DNA of 32,540 nucleotides from positions 1 to 32,540 of the forward strand of contig RDXH01000110.1 in NCBI GenBank assembly GCA_004292745.1. Direction: 5' to 3'. The notes under the pieces are model-generated. The model worked only from the letters and a program-made list of their open reading frames with translations, made no database searches and was not told the origin of the DNA. Position numbers and translations under genes: made by a program. Position 1 is the first letter of the stretch, and every line of letters starts with the position of its first letter. The DNA comes from Oscillatoriales cyanobacterium (lineage in GTDB: Bacteria > Cyanobacteriota > Cyanobacteriia > Cyanobacteriales > Microcoleaceae). Positions 9,001-16,649 of this stretch are shown piece by piece.

Positions 9001-9888
9001 TTGTTCTAAAGCTTTGCGATCGCTAATATCTGTTAAATAGCCAATCATCCCTATAACTTCTCCCATGCTGTCTTGCAATAGCGAAAGCACGAGGTGAGAA
9101 TAAAAAATTTCTCCTGATTTACGACGTGTTATAACTTCCGTTTGATACTCACCTTTTTTTTGTAACACGCCGATCACTTTTTTTAACAAAATCTGGTGTT
9201 GTTCGGGCGGGTAAATGAGAGAAATATGCTTTCCTAATACTTCACTTTCTTGATAGCCGTATAACCTTTGGGATGCTTGATTCCAACTGGTGATGAGACC
9301 ATCCATATTTGTACAAATCACCGCTTCTCGAATTTGGTCGATAATTTGACTGTGGTGACGCAACTTTGCTTGAGTTTGTTCAAGTTCGGCGATGGTTTGT
9401 TGGAGTTGTTCCTGAGTTTTTGCCAGTTGCGTAGTTTGCTGAGCTAGTAAGTTTTCTAGATTAAAATTGCTTGGCTGCGACAAAGATGCCGAGAGTAAGA
9501 TACTGTTTTGAACCCCCTCGTTGCCAATTTTTTCGGCAGTCAGCCACAGCCCAGACTCTCCCTCTATTTCCACTGTCCACTGGGAAACGCGCACAGGTAC
9601 GAGATGACCGTCTTTGTGTTGGTATGCTGCTGCACAGTGGTCTGTGCATTTATGCTGGAGCTGATGTTCTGGATCTTTTTTGTCTTGGGCTGTACATTCT
9701 GTGTGCAAAACTGCCCAGTAGTTGAGGGTGAGAGTTGTTTCAACTGTGTGGCCGATAATTGCTGCAAAGGCTGGATTTGCGTCCAAAAAAGTCCCGTCCA
9801 TCCGACACAAGGCAAGCCCCATCGGACTGATTTCTAACAATTTGCGGTGGCTGGGATCGCTCCGGTCTTCTCCTAGCTGGCTTGGCAT
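6019..9888 (-). CDS. Multi-PAS/GAF sensor histidine kinase
   Basis: 1289 residues with no membrane segment, so probably cytoplasmic. Six PAS domains are seen at about 15-110, 180-290, 300-420, 430-540, 550-665 and 675-795, most closed by the DITDRK-type motif that marks PAC ends. A GAF domain lies at ~805-965, followed by a coiled coil. The HisKA-like region has the phospho-acceptor His near 1026 (AGVAHEINNPVNFIYGNL). The HATPase region has the N box MNLLSNAIDAIE, G1 IRDSGPGIS, F box FDPFFTTK and G2 GKGTGLGLAIS. It autophosphorylates on His and passes phosphate to a response regulator. No receiver domain or regulator gene is adjacent, so it is an orphan. Its signal is unknown. Confidence 0.93.
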   Translation of the reverse strand: MPSQLGEDRSDPSHRKLLEISPMGLALCRMDGTFLDANPAFAAIIGHTVETTLTLNYWAVLHTECTAQDKKDPEHQLQHKCTDHCAAAYQHKDGHLVPVRVSQWTVEIEGESGLWLTAEKIGNEGVQNSILLSASLSQPSNFNLENLLAQQTTQLAKTQEQLQQTIAELEQTQAKLRHHSQIIDQIREAVICTNMDGLITSWNQASQRLYGYQESEVLGKHISLIYPPEQHQILLKKVIGVLQKKGEYQTEVITRRKSGEIFYSHLVLSLLQDSMGEVIGMIGYLTDISDRKALEQELAVRQARFDAFFKDAPAGLCILDDELRFVQINKMLAEMNDASPADHIGKTVQQIIPDIAPIVEPLYQQILRTKEPVLNVELSAEKVRQPGVMAHIVASYFPLLDAGGDAIGIGAVVIEITDRKQAEEALRQSEQLYRTMARNFPNGAVMLFDTELRYTLVEGKELAAVGLSKELMEGKTIWEIFSPEFCAAVEPNYRAALGGETVVTEFSYSDRTYLAYTLPVRNERQEITGGLLMTQNITDSQLAEEALRQSEEKYRCIVETADEGIWMIDAESKTTFVNQKMADMLGCTTDEMMQQPLFNFMDEEGIAISQANLDRRRQGIREQHDFKFCRRDGSDLWAIVSSNPMVDKQGNYIGALAMIADITDRKKAEAALQQSEAKFRSLYELTSLAVLMLDENGIRDVNNATLELFGGTGKEQFVGKNPGQFSPPFQPNGRDSLSMANEMMAIAFERGRNRFDWLHQRLDGTDFPAEVVLTIIQVGNETMIQAVVQDLSDRKFAEEVLLRSEQTLRQQARREQLLNQIASQIRNSLELETILETSVAEIRHLMQLDWCIFAWYRSHDNSAVWEVTCEAKNPALLSFLGACFVDENSSIIAQHMGQMKTLQINNISSLPNIEIGEIHQTFGVVSMLVLPIQTTSGDIGAIGCYQAGEMRNWNDSEVELMQGVAAQIAIAIDHAELYTQTRTAAKLAQAQAVQLEETLHQLQRTQSQLIQSEKMSSLGQLVAGVAHEINNPVNFIYGNLTYASEYTQSLLKLIKIYQQEYPEPTAAIVDEIETIELDYIIEDFPKIISSMKLGADRIRDIVLSLRTFSRLDEAEMKKVDIHEGIESTLMILQNRIKNKPERLPINVIKQYGDLPKVECYPGQLNQVFMNLLSNAIDAIEMEVEKSAAEARNRANTAKNLEITIRTAVTENNCVAIRIRDSGPGISEDVKKHLFDPFFTTKPVGKGTGLGLAISMSIIAEKHGGELFCNSVLGEGCEFAIEIPLRQKRD

Positions 9889-9962
9889 CTGACCTGTGTG
9901 GGATGGGCTAACTAATTATAATCTACTTTTATATTTTTTTTATCTTGTGATTTTTATCACCA

Positions 9963-10150
9963 TTTCAGCAGTCAGTAGTTATTGGTTATTGGTTATTGGT
10001 TGTTTGTTATTGGTTGTTTGTTATTGGTTGTTTGTTATTGGTTATTGGTTAGATCAATTCCGGTTGTATCGTCAGGTGATTTAACCGCGAAGGCGCGAAG
10101 TACGCGAAGCAAGAGAAGAGAGAGTTTAATACAGGACGATGAAGAGAGGA
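9963..10150. repeat. TTATTGG array plus degenerate interspersed repeat (copy E)
   Basis: TTATTGG, TTGTTTG and related 7-mers are tandemly arranged from about 9970 to 10050, just upstream of the kinase gene. A degenerate copy of the interspersed element follows at 10051-10150 (ATCAATTCCGGTTGTATCG, then AACCGCGAAGGCGCGAAG), with its right end eroded. The 300 bp spacer 9889-10189 holds these repeats and whatever promoter serves the kinase; no gene is seen. Confidence 0.75.
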
Positions 10151-10189
10151 TGACTCTGCCAATAACTAATAACCAATCACTAGGTGTAA

Positions 10190-11584
10190 TTAATCGCGGG
10201 CTATGCCTTCGGCTCGCGCTGCCAACTGCACTGCACTAGCGACAGCAGTAGCAACTCGCTCGTCAAATACAGAGGGTATAATGTATTCTTTGTTCAGCTT
10301 GGAAGGGCTGACTAAAGAGGCGATCGCATAAGCTGCTTCCAAATACATATTGGTGGTAATCGTGGCAGCTTTGCAGTCCAAAGCACCTCGGAATATGCCC
10401 GGAAATGCCAAAACATTGTTAATTTGATTCGGGTAATCGCTACGCCCAGTTGCCACGATCGCCACATCATCCATGATTAGTTCTGGCTGAATTTCGGGAA
10501 TCGGATTTGCCATGGCAAACACAATCGGATTCTCGGCCATGGAACGCACCATGGAGCGGGTCAGAACTCCGGGGGCGCTGACTCCTAAAAACACATCCGC
10601 ACCGGCGATCGCATCTTCCAAGGTCCCGCCCGAAGCCACGGCAAACTCTAGTTTTTCTGGGTTCATGTCTGTGCGGTCTTTGGAGAGGACACCTTTGGAG
10701 TCGCACATGATGATGTTTTCTGCACCTGCTTTGCGTAACAAGCGGGCGATCGCCACTCCAGCGGCACCGGCTCCGTTAATCACAATGCACACTTCGGACA
10801 TCGATTTTTGTACTAATTTTAGGCTATTAATTAAGGCGGCCAAACTCACAATAGCAGTGCCATGTTGGTCGTCATGAAAAATCGGGATATCTAGAGTTTC
10901 CCGCAATCTTGCTTCGATTTCAAAACAGCGAGGTGAGGAAATATCTTCGAGGTTAACGCCGCCAAATACAGGGGCGATATTCTGGACTGTCCGAATAATT
11001 TCTTCAGTATCTTGGGTATTCAAGCAGATAGGAAAGGCATCAATTCCTGCAAATTCTTTAAATAGCATGGCTTTGCCTTCCATGACTGGCAGTGCAGCCA
11101 TCGGACCGAGGTTTCCCAGTCCCAAAACTGCGCTACCATCGGTAACAATCGCCACAGTATTTTGTTTGATTGTCAGGTTGTAAACTTGCTGGGGGTCCTT
11201 GGCGATCGCCATACAGATGCGGCCAACTCCAGGGGTATATGCCATTGCCAAATCGGACTGGCGTTTGAGGGAAATTTTGCTTTCCACTCGGATTTTGCCA
11301 CCGCGGTGCAAGTTGAAGGTGCGATCGTATACATCGAGCACTTTAATATTGGGCAGTGCTTTCACTGCTTGGACTATTTCTTCGCTGTGTTCGGTGCTCG
11401 AAGCATCGACAGTGATATCGCGAGTTGTAGTGGCGCGGGTTTGCTCGATCAAGTCAATTTGGCCAAAGTTGCCGCCAACAGAGCCGATCGCGCTGGTGAC
11501 TCCGGCCAGCATTCCCGGCTGGTTTGGTAGGGAAACGCGAATTGTCAAACTAAAGCTGGGATTCGGTGTCAGTTTTACGCTCAT
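10190..11584 (-). CDS. NAD(P)-dependent malic enzyme with N-terminal ACT domain
   Basis: 464 residues. Residues ~11-85 form an ACT domain (SLPNQPGMLAGVTSAIGSVG), a small-molecule sensor found in cyanobacterial malic enzymes. The catalytic part has AYTPGVG with Tyr116, EGKAMLFKEFAG with Lys171, the metal-site region FHDDQHGTAIV at ~236-245, the dinucleotide loop GAGAAG at 271-276, and GRSDYPNQINN. It decarboxylates malate to pyruvate and CO2 with reduction of NAD(P). Cofactor preference cannot be read with confidence. It probably links the incomplete TCA cycle to pyruvate. Length is normal for the ACT-bearing group. The gene is transcribed alone, with a gene-free 480 bp upstream. Confidence 0.93.
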   Translation of the reverse strand: MSVKLTPNPSFSLTIRVSLPNQPGMLAGVTSAIGSVGGNFGQIDLIEQTRATTTRDITVDASSTEHSEEIVQAVKALPNIKVLDVYDRTFNLHRGGKIRVESKISLKRQSDLAMAYTPGVGRICMAIAKDPQQVYNLTIKQNTVAIVTDGSAVLGLGNLGPMAALPVMEGKAMLFKEFAGIDAFPICLNTQDTEEIIRTVQNIAPVFGGVNLEDISSPRCFEIEARLRETLDIPIFHDDQHGTAIVSLAALINSLKLVQKSMSEVCIVINGAGAAGVAIARLLRKAGAENIIMCDSKGVLSKDRTDMNPEKLEFAVASGGTLEDAIAGADVFLGVSAPGVLTRSMVRSMAENPIVFAMANPIPEIQPELIMDDVAIVATGRSDYPNQINNVLAFPGIFRGALDCKAATITTNMYLEAAYAIASLVSPSKLNKEYIIPSVFDERVATAVASAVQLAARAEGIARD

Positions 11585-12066
11585 GGCTGAATTAAAGATT
11601 TGAGATTTCAGAATTTCGATTTTAGATGGAATTACTAACTTTATCTCAAAAATTTAATAATTTAAACTTCAAACATAAATTTTTAATCTCTGTTTGCTGG
11701 TGGCGATCGGGTTTTCCCTAAATAGCTATAAATTCCTGTTGCTGTCTTTTGATGCGAGACGCTTGGGGAATTTATGCCGCTTTTTGATAGCCAAAGTAGC
11801 GAACCAGGAAACACAAAGATTTGAAGAACGAATAAAATCAATGACTAGATCGATGCCAAAATTTCCTAACTGTCGAGAAGCTTGCTATAGATGCACCGCT
11901 GTTTGAGCCGGCAGGTAATATTCAGATCGACTGACAAGCTGGCATTTTATTGATAACAGTTGCTGCGCCGCCGAGCGCGACTTTTGATAACGATCGAATT
12001 ACCTGCACGTTTGGGCTTTGAAGAGAAATGCAATACAGCTTAAGTGCTGGTTGCTAATTGTAGATT
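11585..12066. other. Gene-free spacer upstream of the malic enzyme gene
   Basis: No gene could be supported here. A 70-codon frame at 11694-11906 (plus) has no recognisable motif, no ribosome site and no family-like composition. A weak inverted repeat AAATTCC/GGAATTT surrounds 11730-11775. The 3' end of the small gene at 12067 faces this spacer. It may contain the malic enzyme promoter and decayed coding DNA, but neither can be shown. Confidence 0.5.
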
Positions 12067-12462
12067 TTAGCGATCGGCTGTTTCACAGTCACACAAAATA
12101 GAAAAGAATTTACAAGCTAGACAATCAGTGGGAACTTTTTCTAAGTTTTGTCGATCGACAGTTTCCAGGGCTGCACTGTCGGCGGGTCTGACACAGAGAG
12201 CAACTTGTCCGACTCCAGCCATAAGTTCGGCAACCCGATCTAAAATACTTTCCATTTTGTTAATCAGTTGCTCGGCTGCTTCCAGCGTCGGCGCGATAAT
12301 CAAAAAGGTTTTGACTCCTTCGGGACTGGGTGCAAAGCCGAGGGTACACTCTCGTAATAATGCTTGAGTTGAGAGACTCAAAGGGTCATCGAAGCGATCG
12401 ATTACAGCTTGATAAAAGGCTTGAGTCAGAGAACGATCGCCAAAAATAGGTTGAGATAACAT
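12067..12462 (-). CDS. Conserved-looking hypothetical protein with Cys-rich tail
   Basis: 131 residues, not assigned to a family. It reads as a compact soluble protein: SLTQAFYQAVIDRFDDPLSL, then a strand-rich centre (GVKTFLIIAPTLEAAEQLIN), and a C-terminus with C-x2-C and C-x-C spacing (CLACKFFSILCDC) that could bind metal or form disulfides. No signal peptide or membrane segment. Its start lies 244 bp from argS in divergent orientation. ATG at 12462 is preceded on the minus strand by an AAGGAAGT-like ribosome site. Coding potential is good but function is unknown. Confidence 0.65.
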   Translation of the reverse strand: MLSQPIFGDRSLTQAFYQAVIDRFDDPLSLSTQALLRECTLGFAPSPEGVKTFLIIAPTLEAAEQLINKMESILDRVAELMAGVGQVALCVRPADSAALETVDRQNLEKVPTDCLACKFFSILCDCETADR

Positions 12463-12705
12463 GGCAACTTCCTTTGGTAGGATCTTTAGGAGGATTGAAA
12501 AAATTTTAACATACCTTAATTTAATCGATTTAATTAAATTCGATCGCGATCGAGATCATCAACTAAATGTGATTTTTGAGGATTTGTGTAGCGTTCGCAA
12601 CTGTGATAAAATCAGTTATGTGTTATCGCGGCGAATAATTGACATCCCCAGACTAACGCCCCAGAAAAGTAAAAATATTCCTAATTTTGGCTCTACTTAT
12701 ACAGT

Positions 12706-14463
12706 ATGTTCTCAACCACATCCCAGTTAAAAGCAAGATTTGACAAAGCATTCACCACAGCATTCGGCGAAAGTCTAGCAGGTACCGATCCGATGCTGAC
12801 AGCGGCAAGCAATCCCAACTTTGGGGATTTTCAGTGCAATGCGGCGATGAGTTTGGGGAAAAAGTTAGGAAAGCCACCACGGGCGATCGCCCAAACCATC
12901 ATCGAAAACCTCGACATCGCCGACATCTGCGAAACCCCAGAAATTGCTGGCCCTGGTTTTATCAATTTAAAACTCAAACCGGCTTATTTGGAAGCGCAAG
13001 TTAGGGCGATGGCGATCGACCCCCGTTTAGGCATTTCACGGACAGAAACAGCTCAGAGAATCGCGATCGACTTTTCCAGTCCGAATATCGCCAAAGAAAT
13101 GCACGTCGGACATTTGCGATCGACTATTATCGGCGATGCGATCGCCCGCATCCTGGAATTTCTCGGCCACGACGTCATCAGAATCAATCACATCGGCGAC
13201 TGGGGCACCCAATTCGGGATGTTAATCGCCTACCTGCGCGAAGTTCACCCCGAAGCATTAACAACTGCTGACGCCCTAGATTTAGGTGATTTAGTCGCAT
13301 TTTACCGCCAAGCAAAACAGCGCTTTGATGCCGATGAAACCTTCAAAGAAACCGCCAGACAAGAAGTAGTAAAACTGCAAGCCGGCGCCGCAGATACCCG
13401 TCGCGCTTGGAAATTGCTATGCGATCAATCGCGCCGCGAATTTCAAGTAATCTACAACTTACTCGACATCAAATTAACCGAACGTGGCGAATCATTTTAC
13501 AATCCGTTATTACCCGCAGTAGTCGAAGATTTAACCAATCTCGGATTGCTAGTAGAAAGTGATGGTGCAAAATGCGTGTTTGTAGACGGTTTCACTAATA
13601 AAGAAGGCGAACCATTGCCACTAATTGTCCAAAAAAGCGACGGTGGCTACAACTACGCCACCACCGATTTAGCAGCAATCCGCTACCGCATCGAAGAAGA
13701 CGGCGCAAAACGGATAATTTACGTCACCGATTCAGGACAAGCCAACCATTTTGCTCAAGTATTTGCAGTAGCCAGAAAAGCCAATTGGATTCCCGAAGAT
13801 GTGAATATTGTTCATGTTCCCTTTGGTTTGGTATGCGGAGAGGATGGTAAAAGACTCAAAACTCGTTCTGGGGATGCAGTGCGGTTGCAGGATTTGCTCG
13901 ATCAGGCGATCGTGCGAACCCGTGCAGATTTAGAAAAAAGATTAGAAGTAGAAGAAAGACAGGAAACTGAAGAGTTTATTACTAACGTTTCTGAAGTAGT
14001 TGGTTTGAGTGCGGTTAAATATGCCGATTTAAGTCAAAACCGGGCAAGTAACTATGTCTTTAGTTACGACAAAATGCTGGCTTTGCAAGGAAACACGGCT
14101 CCATATATGCTCTATGTTTGCGCGCGCGTGCAGGGAATTCGCCGCAAAGGTGGGATTGATTTTGATAATTTAGATGCTGGTGCGAAAGTGATTTTGCAGT
14201 CTGATGCGGAGTTAGTATTAGCCAAGCATTTATTGCAATTGAATGAAGTTATAAATTCGGTGGGTGGAGATTTGTTACCCAATCGAATCTGTCAGTATTT
14301 GTTTGAATTGAGTCAAAAATTCAATCAATTCTTTGAACAATGTCCGGTTTTGAAAGCTGAGGAACCGTTGAGGAGTTCGCGGTTAGTTTTGTGCGATTTG
14401 ACGGCGCGGACTTTGAAGTTGGGGTTAGGATTGTTGGGAATTCAAGTCTTGGAGAGGATGTGA
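12706..14463 (+). CDS. argS: Arginyl-tRNA synthetase
   Basis: 585 residues, normal length. N-terminal additional domain at ~1-100 ([20 protein letters not shown]), which binds the tRNA D-loop region. Class I Rossmann core with the HIGH-type motif HVGHLRST at ~132, then [12 protein letters not shown]. The KMSKS region is [10 protein letters not shown] near 382, lacking the usual second Lys as in many ArgRS enzymes. The DALR anticodon-binding domain ends the protein. It charges tRNA-Arg with arginine using ATP. ATG 12706 begins the family-typical N-terminus; no clear Shine-Dalgarno is seen. The upstream 243 bp is AT-rich and contains the 12-bp palindrome CGATCGCGATCG. The gene is followed directly by an inverted interspersed repeat. 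Confidence 0.97.
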   Translation: MFSTTSQLKARFDKAFTTAFGESLAGTDPMLTAASNPNFGDFQCNAAMSLGKKLGKPPRAIAQTIIENLDIADICETPEIAGPGFINLKLKPAYLEAQVRAMAIDPRLGISRTETAQRIAIDFSSPNIAKEMHVGHLRSTIIGDAIARILEFLGHDVIRINHIGDWGTQFGMLIAYLREVHPEALTTADALDLGDLVAFYRQAKQRFDADETFKETARQEVVKLQAGAADTRRAWKLLCDQSRREFQVIYNLLDIKLTERGESFYNPLLPAVVEDLTNLGLLVESDGAKCVFVDGFTNKEGEPLPLIVQKSDGGYNYATTDLAAIRYRIEEDGAKRIIYVTDSGQANHFAQVFAVARKANWIPEDVNIVHVPFGLVCGEDGKRLKTRSGDAVRLQDLLDQAIVRTRADLEKRLEVEERQETEEFITNVSEVVGLSAVKYADLSQNRASNYVFSYDKMLALQGNTAPYMLYVCARVQGIRRKGGIDFDNLDAGAKVILQSDAELVLAKHLLQLNEVINSVGGDLLPNRICQYLFELSQKFNQFFEQCPVLKAEEPLRSSRLVLCDLTARTLKLGLGLLGIQVLERM

Positions 14464-14560
14464 TATCAAATTCGCTCTTCATCGGAATTATTCATCTCTT
14501 TCTCTTCTCTTTCTCTGTGTTCTCTGCGTTCTCTGCGGTTAAATCATTCCGATCCAACAA
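14463..14560 (-). repeat. Palindromic interspersed repeat, copy F (inverted)
   Basis: Begins ATATCAAATTCG next to the argS stop codon, then CATCGGAATTATT, pyrimidine-rich words (TTCTCTGCG), and ends near AAATCATTCCGATCCAAC. It lies between the convergent argS and antitoxin genes, so it could form the 3' hairpin of both transcripts, though no T-run is present. Confidence 0.8.
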
Positions 14561-14567
14561 AGGAGGA

Positions 14568-14780
14568 TTATTCTGCATCAATGCCTTCCCACAGTTCAGA
14601 AAGCGGTACAGTCTCTCCTTTCATTGCTTCGTGCCATCCTTGACGAAAACACTCTTCTGCTGACTTCAGCGGTTCACTATCAGAGATAACAGTGACGCGA
14701 ACCCTATGGCCAGCTAATTCTGAAGCATGGGTAAGAATTTCTTCCCATGTTCCCTCTAGTTCTAGTATTTGTGGTATCAT
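14568..14780 (-). CDS. Antitoxin-like protein, second paralogue (B)
   Basis: 70 residues. It starts with a short strand motif (ILELEGTWEEILTHASELAG), then a strand-rich middle (HRVRVTVISD) and a C-terminal helix ending in PLSELWEGIDAE. It is a clear paralogue of the protein at 15192-15410: LELEGTWEEIL and SELWEGIDAE are shared, and the middle has diverged. By position and size both are probably antitoxins of the type II toxin at 14798-15202. This copy follows the toxin gene by 17 bp on the same strand, so it should be on the same transcript. Assignment as antitoxin is inferred from context, not from a DNA-binding motif. Confidence 0.75.
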   Translation of the reverse strand: MIPQILELEGTWEEILTHASELAGHRVRVTVISDSEPLKSAEECFRQGWHEAMKGETVPLSELWEGIDAE

Positions 14781-14797
14781 TTTTTTGATTTTAATTT

Positions 14798-15202
14798 TTA
14801 ACCGTCAGGGCGATCGCTACCCTCTTCATCTTGTATTTCTTCAGGAATAATGGCATCATTCAACTGACTAATAATTTGTAGAATTTGCTCTACTGAAATA
14901 TCGACTTGTTCTGATTTTGCATAAATACTCATCAAGAAGATTGCTGTAGGCATCTGAACGTAATATATTAGTCGATAGCCAGCACTTTTGCCCTTTTTGA
15001 TATCGGTGTTTTTGACTCGCACCTTAAACACAATATCATTAATTCCCGGTATTCGATTTCCCGGCAATTCTCCAACTTGAAGTTGTTCAACAATTGGCTG
15101 AACGTCAGAGCGAATGTGGCGATATTTTTTGGACAGTGCGCGTAAATTGCGCTTAAATTCATCGGCAAAGTATACATTAATTGAAGAAGACTCACTCTGC
15201 AT
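14798..15202 (-). CDS. RelE/ParE-type toxin
   Basis: About 134 residues from ATG 15202; a TTG one codon upstream is also in frame. The fold signature is that of RelE/ParE toxins: NVYFADEFKRNLRALSKKYR, GNRIPGINDIVFKVRVKNTD, then GKSAGYRLIYYVQMPTAIFL and MSIYAKSEQ. RelE-type members cleave mRNA at the ribosome and ParE-type members poison gyrase; the sequence does not decide between them. The C-terminal ~20 residues are acidic (EEIQDEEGSD). The start overlaps the stop of the upstream antitoxin gene by 11 bp, indicating translational coupling, and a second antitoxin-like gene follows. Confidence 0.85.
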   Translation of the reverse strand: MQSESSSINVYFADEFKRNLRALSKKYRHIRSDVQPIVEQLQVGELPGNRIPGINDIVFKVRVKNTDIKKGKSAGYRLIYYVQMPTAIFLMSIYAKSEQVDISVEQILQIISQLNDAIIPEEIQDEEGSDRPDG

Positions 15203-15410
15203 CAATACCTTCCCACAGTTCCGATACAGGTCTAGTTTTTCCTGTCTTTATTTCGAGCCATGCTTGCCGAAAGCTCTCTTCTGGAGATGGGAGTACCTCT
15301 TCATCTTCGTTAGCAAGAACGATGATGCGGACTCGCCGACCGGCAAATTTTGCAGCTTGGGCAAGAATCTCTTCCCAGGTTCCCTCTAGTTCTAACACTT
15401 GTGCTGTCAT
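15192..15410 (-). CDS. Antitoxin-like protein, first paralogue (A)
   Basis: 72 residues. Same plan as the 14568-14780 protein: LELEGTWEEILAQAAKFAGR, a central strand region (RVRIIVLANEDEE), a helix (SPEESFRQAWLEIKTG) and the tail PVSELWEGIDAE. It is first in a three-gene unit, antitoxin A, toxin, antitoxin B, and its last 11 bp overlap the toxin start. Antitoxin-first order with overlap is typical of type II modules, where it keeps antitoxin in excess. No ribbon-helix-helix motif is obvious, so whether it autoregulates is unknown. Confidence 0.8.
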   Translation of the reverse strand: MTAQVLELEGTWEEILAQAAKFAGRRVRIIVLANEDEEVLPSPEESFRQAWLEIKTGKTRPVSELWEGIDAE

Positions 15411-15471
15411 TGCTGTTACTTTTTTGAGATTCGGATTTAGTTAATTATAGCGCATTTCTCAAATCCATCAT

Positions 15472-16314
15472 TTACGGTGTTTTGTTAACAACCAAGCTCT
15501 CTAGGATACCTTTAAACATGGTTACGACAATTTGGCGATCGTTATCTCTCACAAATATATCGTAATTGGGACTTGAGTTAATTTCAATTAACCAGTAGTC
15601 GCCCTTTTGGTCGATCGCAATATCAAAGCCACCATAAGTAGCAGGGATTTCCGCAAACACTGGCTGCACAAAGCTTTCAATCTCTGAGACAATCTTGGAG
15701 TCAATGATATGCTTAGCTTTTGCTCCCTCCCAGTGCAGCGGGCTTAAATTACCCATAAATCTAGCGTCTGATTTATCTTTTTCATACAGCAAAACTAGCT
15801 TTTTATTAAAAAATACCGCCCGATATTCATGGCGGATATTAATGTATTCTTGAGCTAGGCAAATGTAGTCATAATCTTTGCTATTGACATTAAATACAGT
15901 TTCAATGGCTGATTGAATTTGCTCATGGGTTTCACACAGAAATACATTGTTTCCGGCGGAACCGCGATTTCTTTTGATAATCAGGGGTAAAAAAAATATT
16001 TTACTCACCTCATCAGCAATTTCTTCACATTTTTTTATTTTCAAATATTCGCGATATTTGGAATCACAAAAAGGAGACAAAAAACCAACTGTCTTAGGAG
16101 TTTTAATTTTAGTGTTCAACAATTGATAGGTATATTCTTTGTCTTTAAAAATTTGTACTATTGGTGCGCTGTTAAACGGTGTAATGTAATTGACAAAGTA
16201 ATAGTCTTGATCGGAATGTTGAATTCTGATTAAGTTTTGGTTGGGCGCAAGAATTTCATAATTGATATTTAACTCTTGACAAGCTTCAAGCACGAGACTG
16301 ATATTAGTTAGCAT
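15472..16314 (-). CDS. RimK-like ATP-grasp protein
   Basis: 280 residues. An ATP-grasp core is visible: LPLIIKRNRGSAGNNVFLCE, where Lys114 and the Gly-rich loop bind ATP; AQEYINIRHEYRAVFFNKKL; and the Mg-site motif YWLIEINSSPNYDIF near 240-252. The N-terminal ~60 residues (ACQELNINYEILAPNQNLIR) match the pre-ATP-grasp region of glutathione-synthetase-like ligases. Such enzymes join a carboxylate to an amine with ATP, but the substrates here are unknown. No precursor-peptide gene was found within 300 bp, which argues against a graspetide cluster. The gene is alone, 61 bp upstream of the toxin locus in the same direction. Confidence 0.8.
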   Translation of the reverse strand: MLTNISLVLEACQELNINYEILAPNQNLIRIQHSDQDYYFVNYITPFNSAPIVQIFKDKEYTYQLLNTKIKTPKTVGFLSPFCDSKYREYLKIKKCEEIADEVSKIFFLPLIIKRNRGSAGNNVFLCETHEQIQSAIETVFNVNSKDYDYICLAQEYINIRHEYRAVFFNKKLVLLYEKDKSDARFMGNLSPLHWEGAKAKHIIDSKIVSEIESFVQPVFAEIPATYGGFDIAIDQKGDYWLIEINSSPNYDIFVRDNDRQIVVTMFKGILESLVVNKTP

Positions 16315-16325
16315 TATGTTAAGTG

Positions 16326-16485
16326 GAAGGAAGAAGGAAGAAGGAAGAAGGAAGAAGGCCCTTCGACACTTCGACTACGCTCAGCGCACCGCTTCGCTCA
16401 GGGAACGCTTCAGGAAGAAGGAAGAAGGAAGGAAAAAACTATTCCCAATGCCCGATGCCCGATGCCCAATGCCCAATATCCTACA
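16326..16485. repeat. Composite array: GGAAGAAGG / CTTCGACTACGCTCAG / CCCAATGCCC
   Basis: GGAAGAAGG units (16326-16358, again about 16412-16432) flank the same 19-mer as at 1399 (16366-16384), then a palindromic GCGCACCGCTTCGCTCAGG segment, then CCCAATGCCCGATGCCC heptamers to ~16481. It fills half of the 335 bp spacer between the ATP-grasp and PBP genes. The rest (16486-16649) is CGATCG-rich and presumably holds the PBP promoter; no gene is seen. Confidence 0.8.
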
Positions 16486-16649
16486 ATGAGATTAGCTCGA
16501 TCGCCCAAATCCGATCCCTGCTAAGCCGAAAATCGATCGCACCCTGGGGAGAAAATCGCCCTGAGTATGCGCAGGATTCCGAAAATAGCCAAAAGTTAAG
16601 AGTAGAATAGTCCAAGAGCCGATCGCTCGATCGTAGTCTACAGCGAAAT

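Noticed and set aside
9896-10239. Short plus-strand frames through the TTATTGG array
   Set aside because: Low-complexity translation of tandem repeats with no family features or ribosome site.
11694-11906. 70-codon frame in the spacer upstream of the malic enzyme gene
   Set aside because: No recognisable motif or ribosome site; amino-acid composition is unlike its neighbours.
12541-12552. CGATCGCGATCG palindrome as a regulator site
   Set aside because: CGATCG/GCGATCGC (HIP1) is spread across the whole window, so one site carries little weight.
12461-12730. 89-codon frame upstream of argS
   Set aside because: It overlaps the argS start, has no family signal and lies in AT-rich promoter-like DNA.
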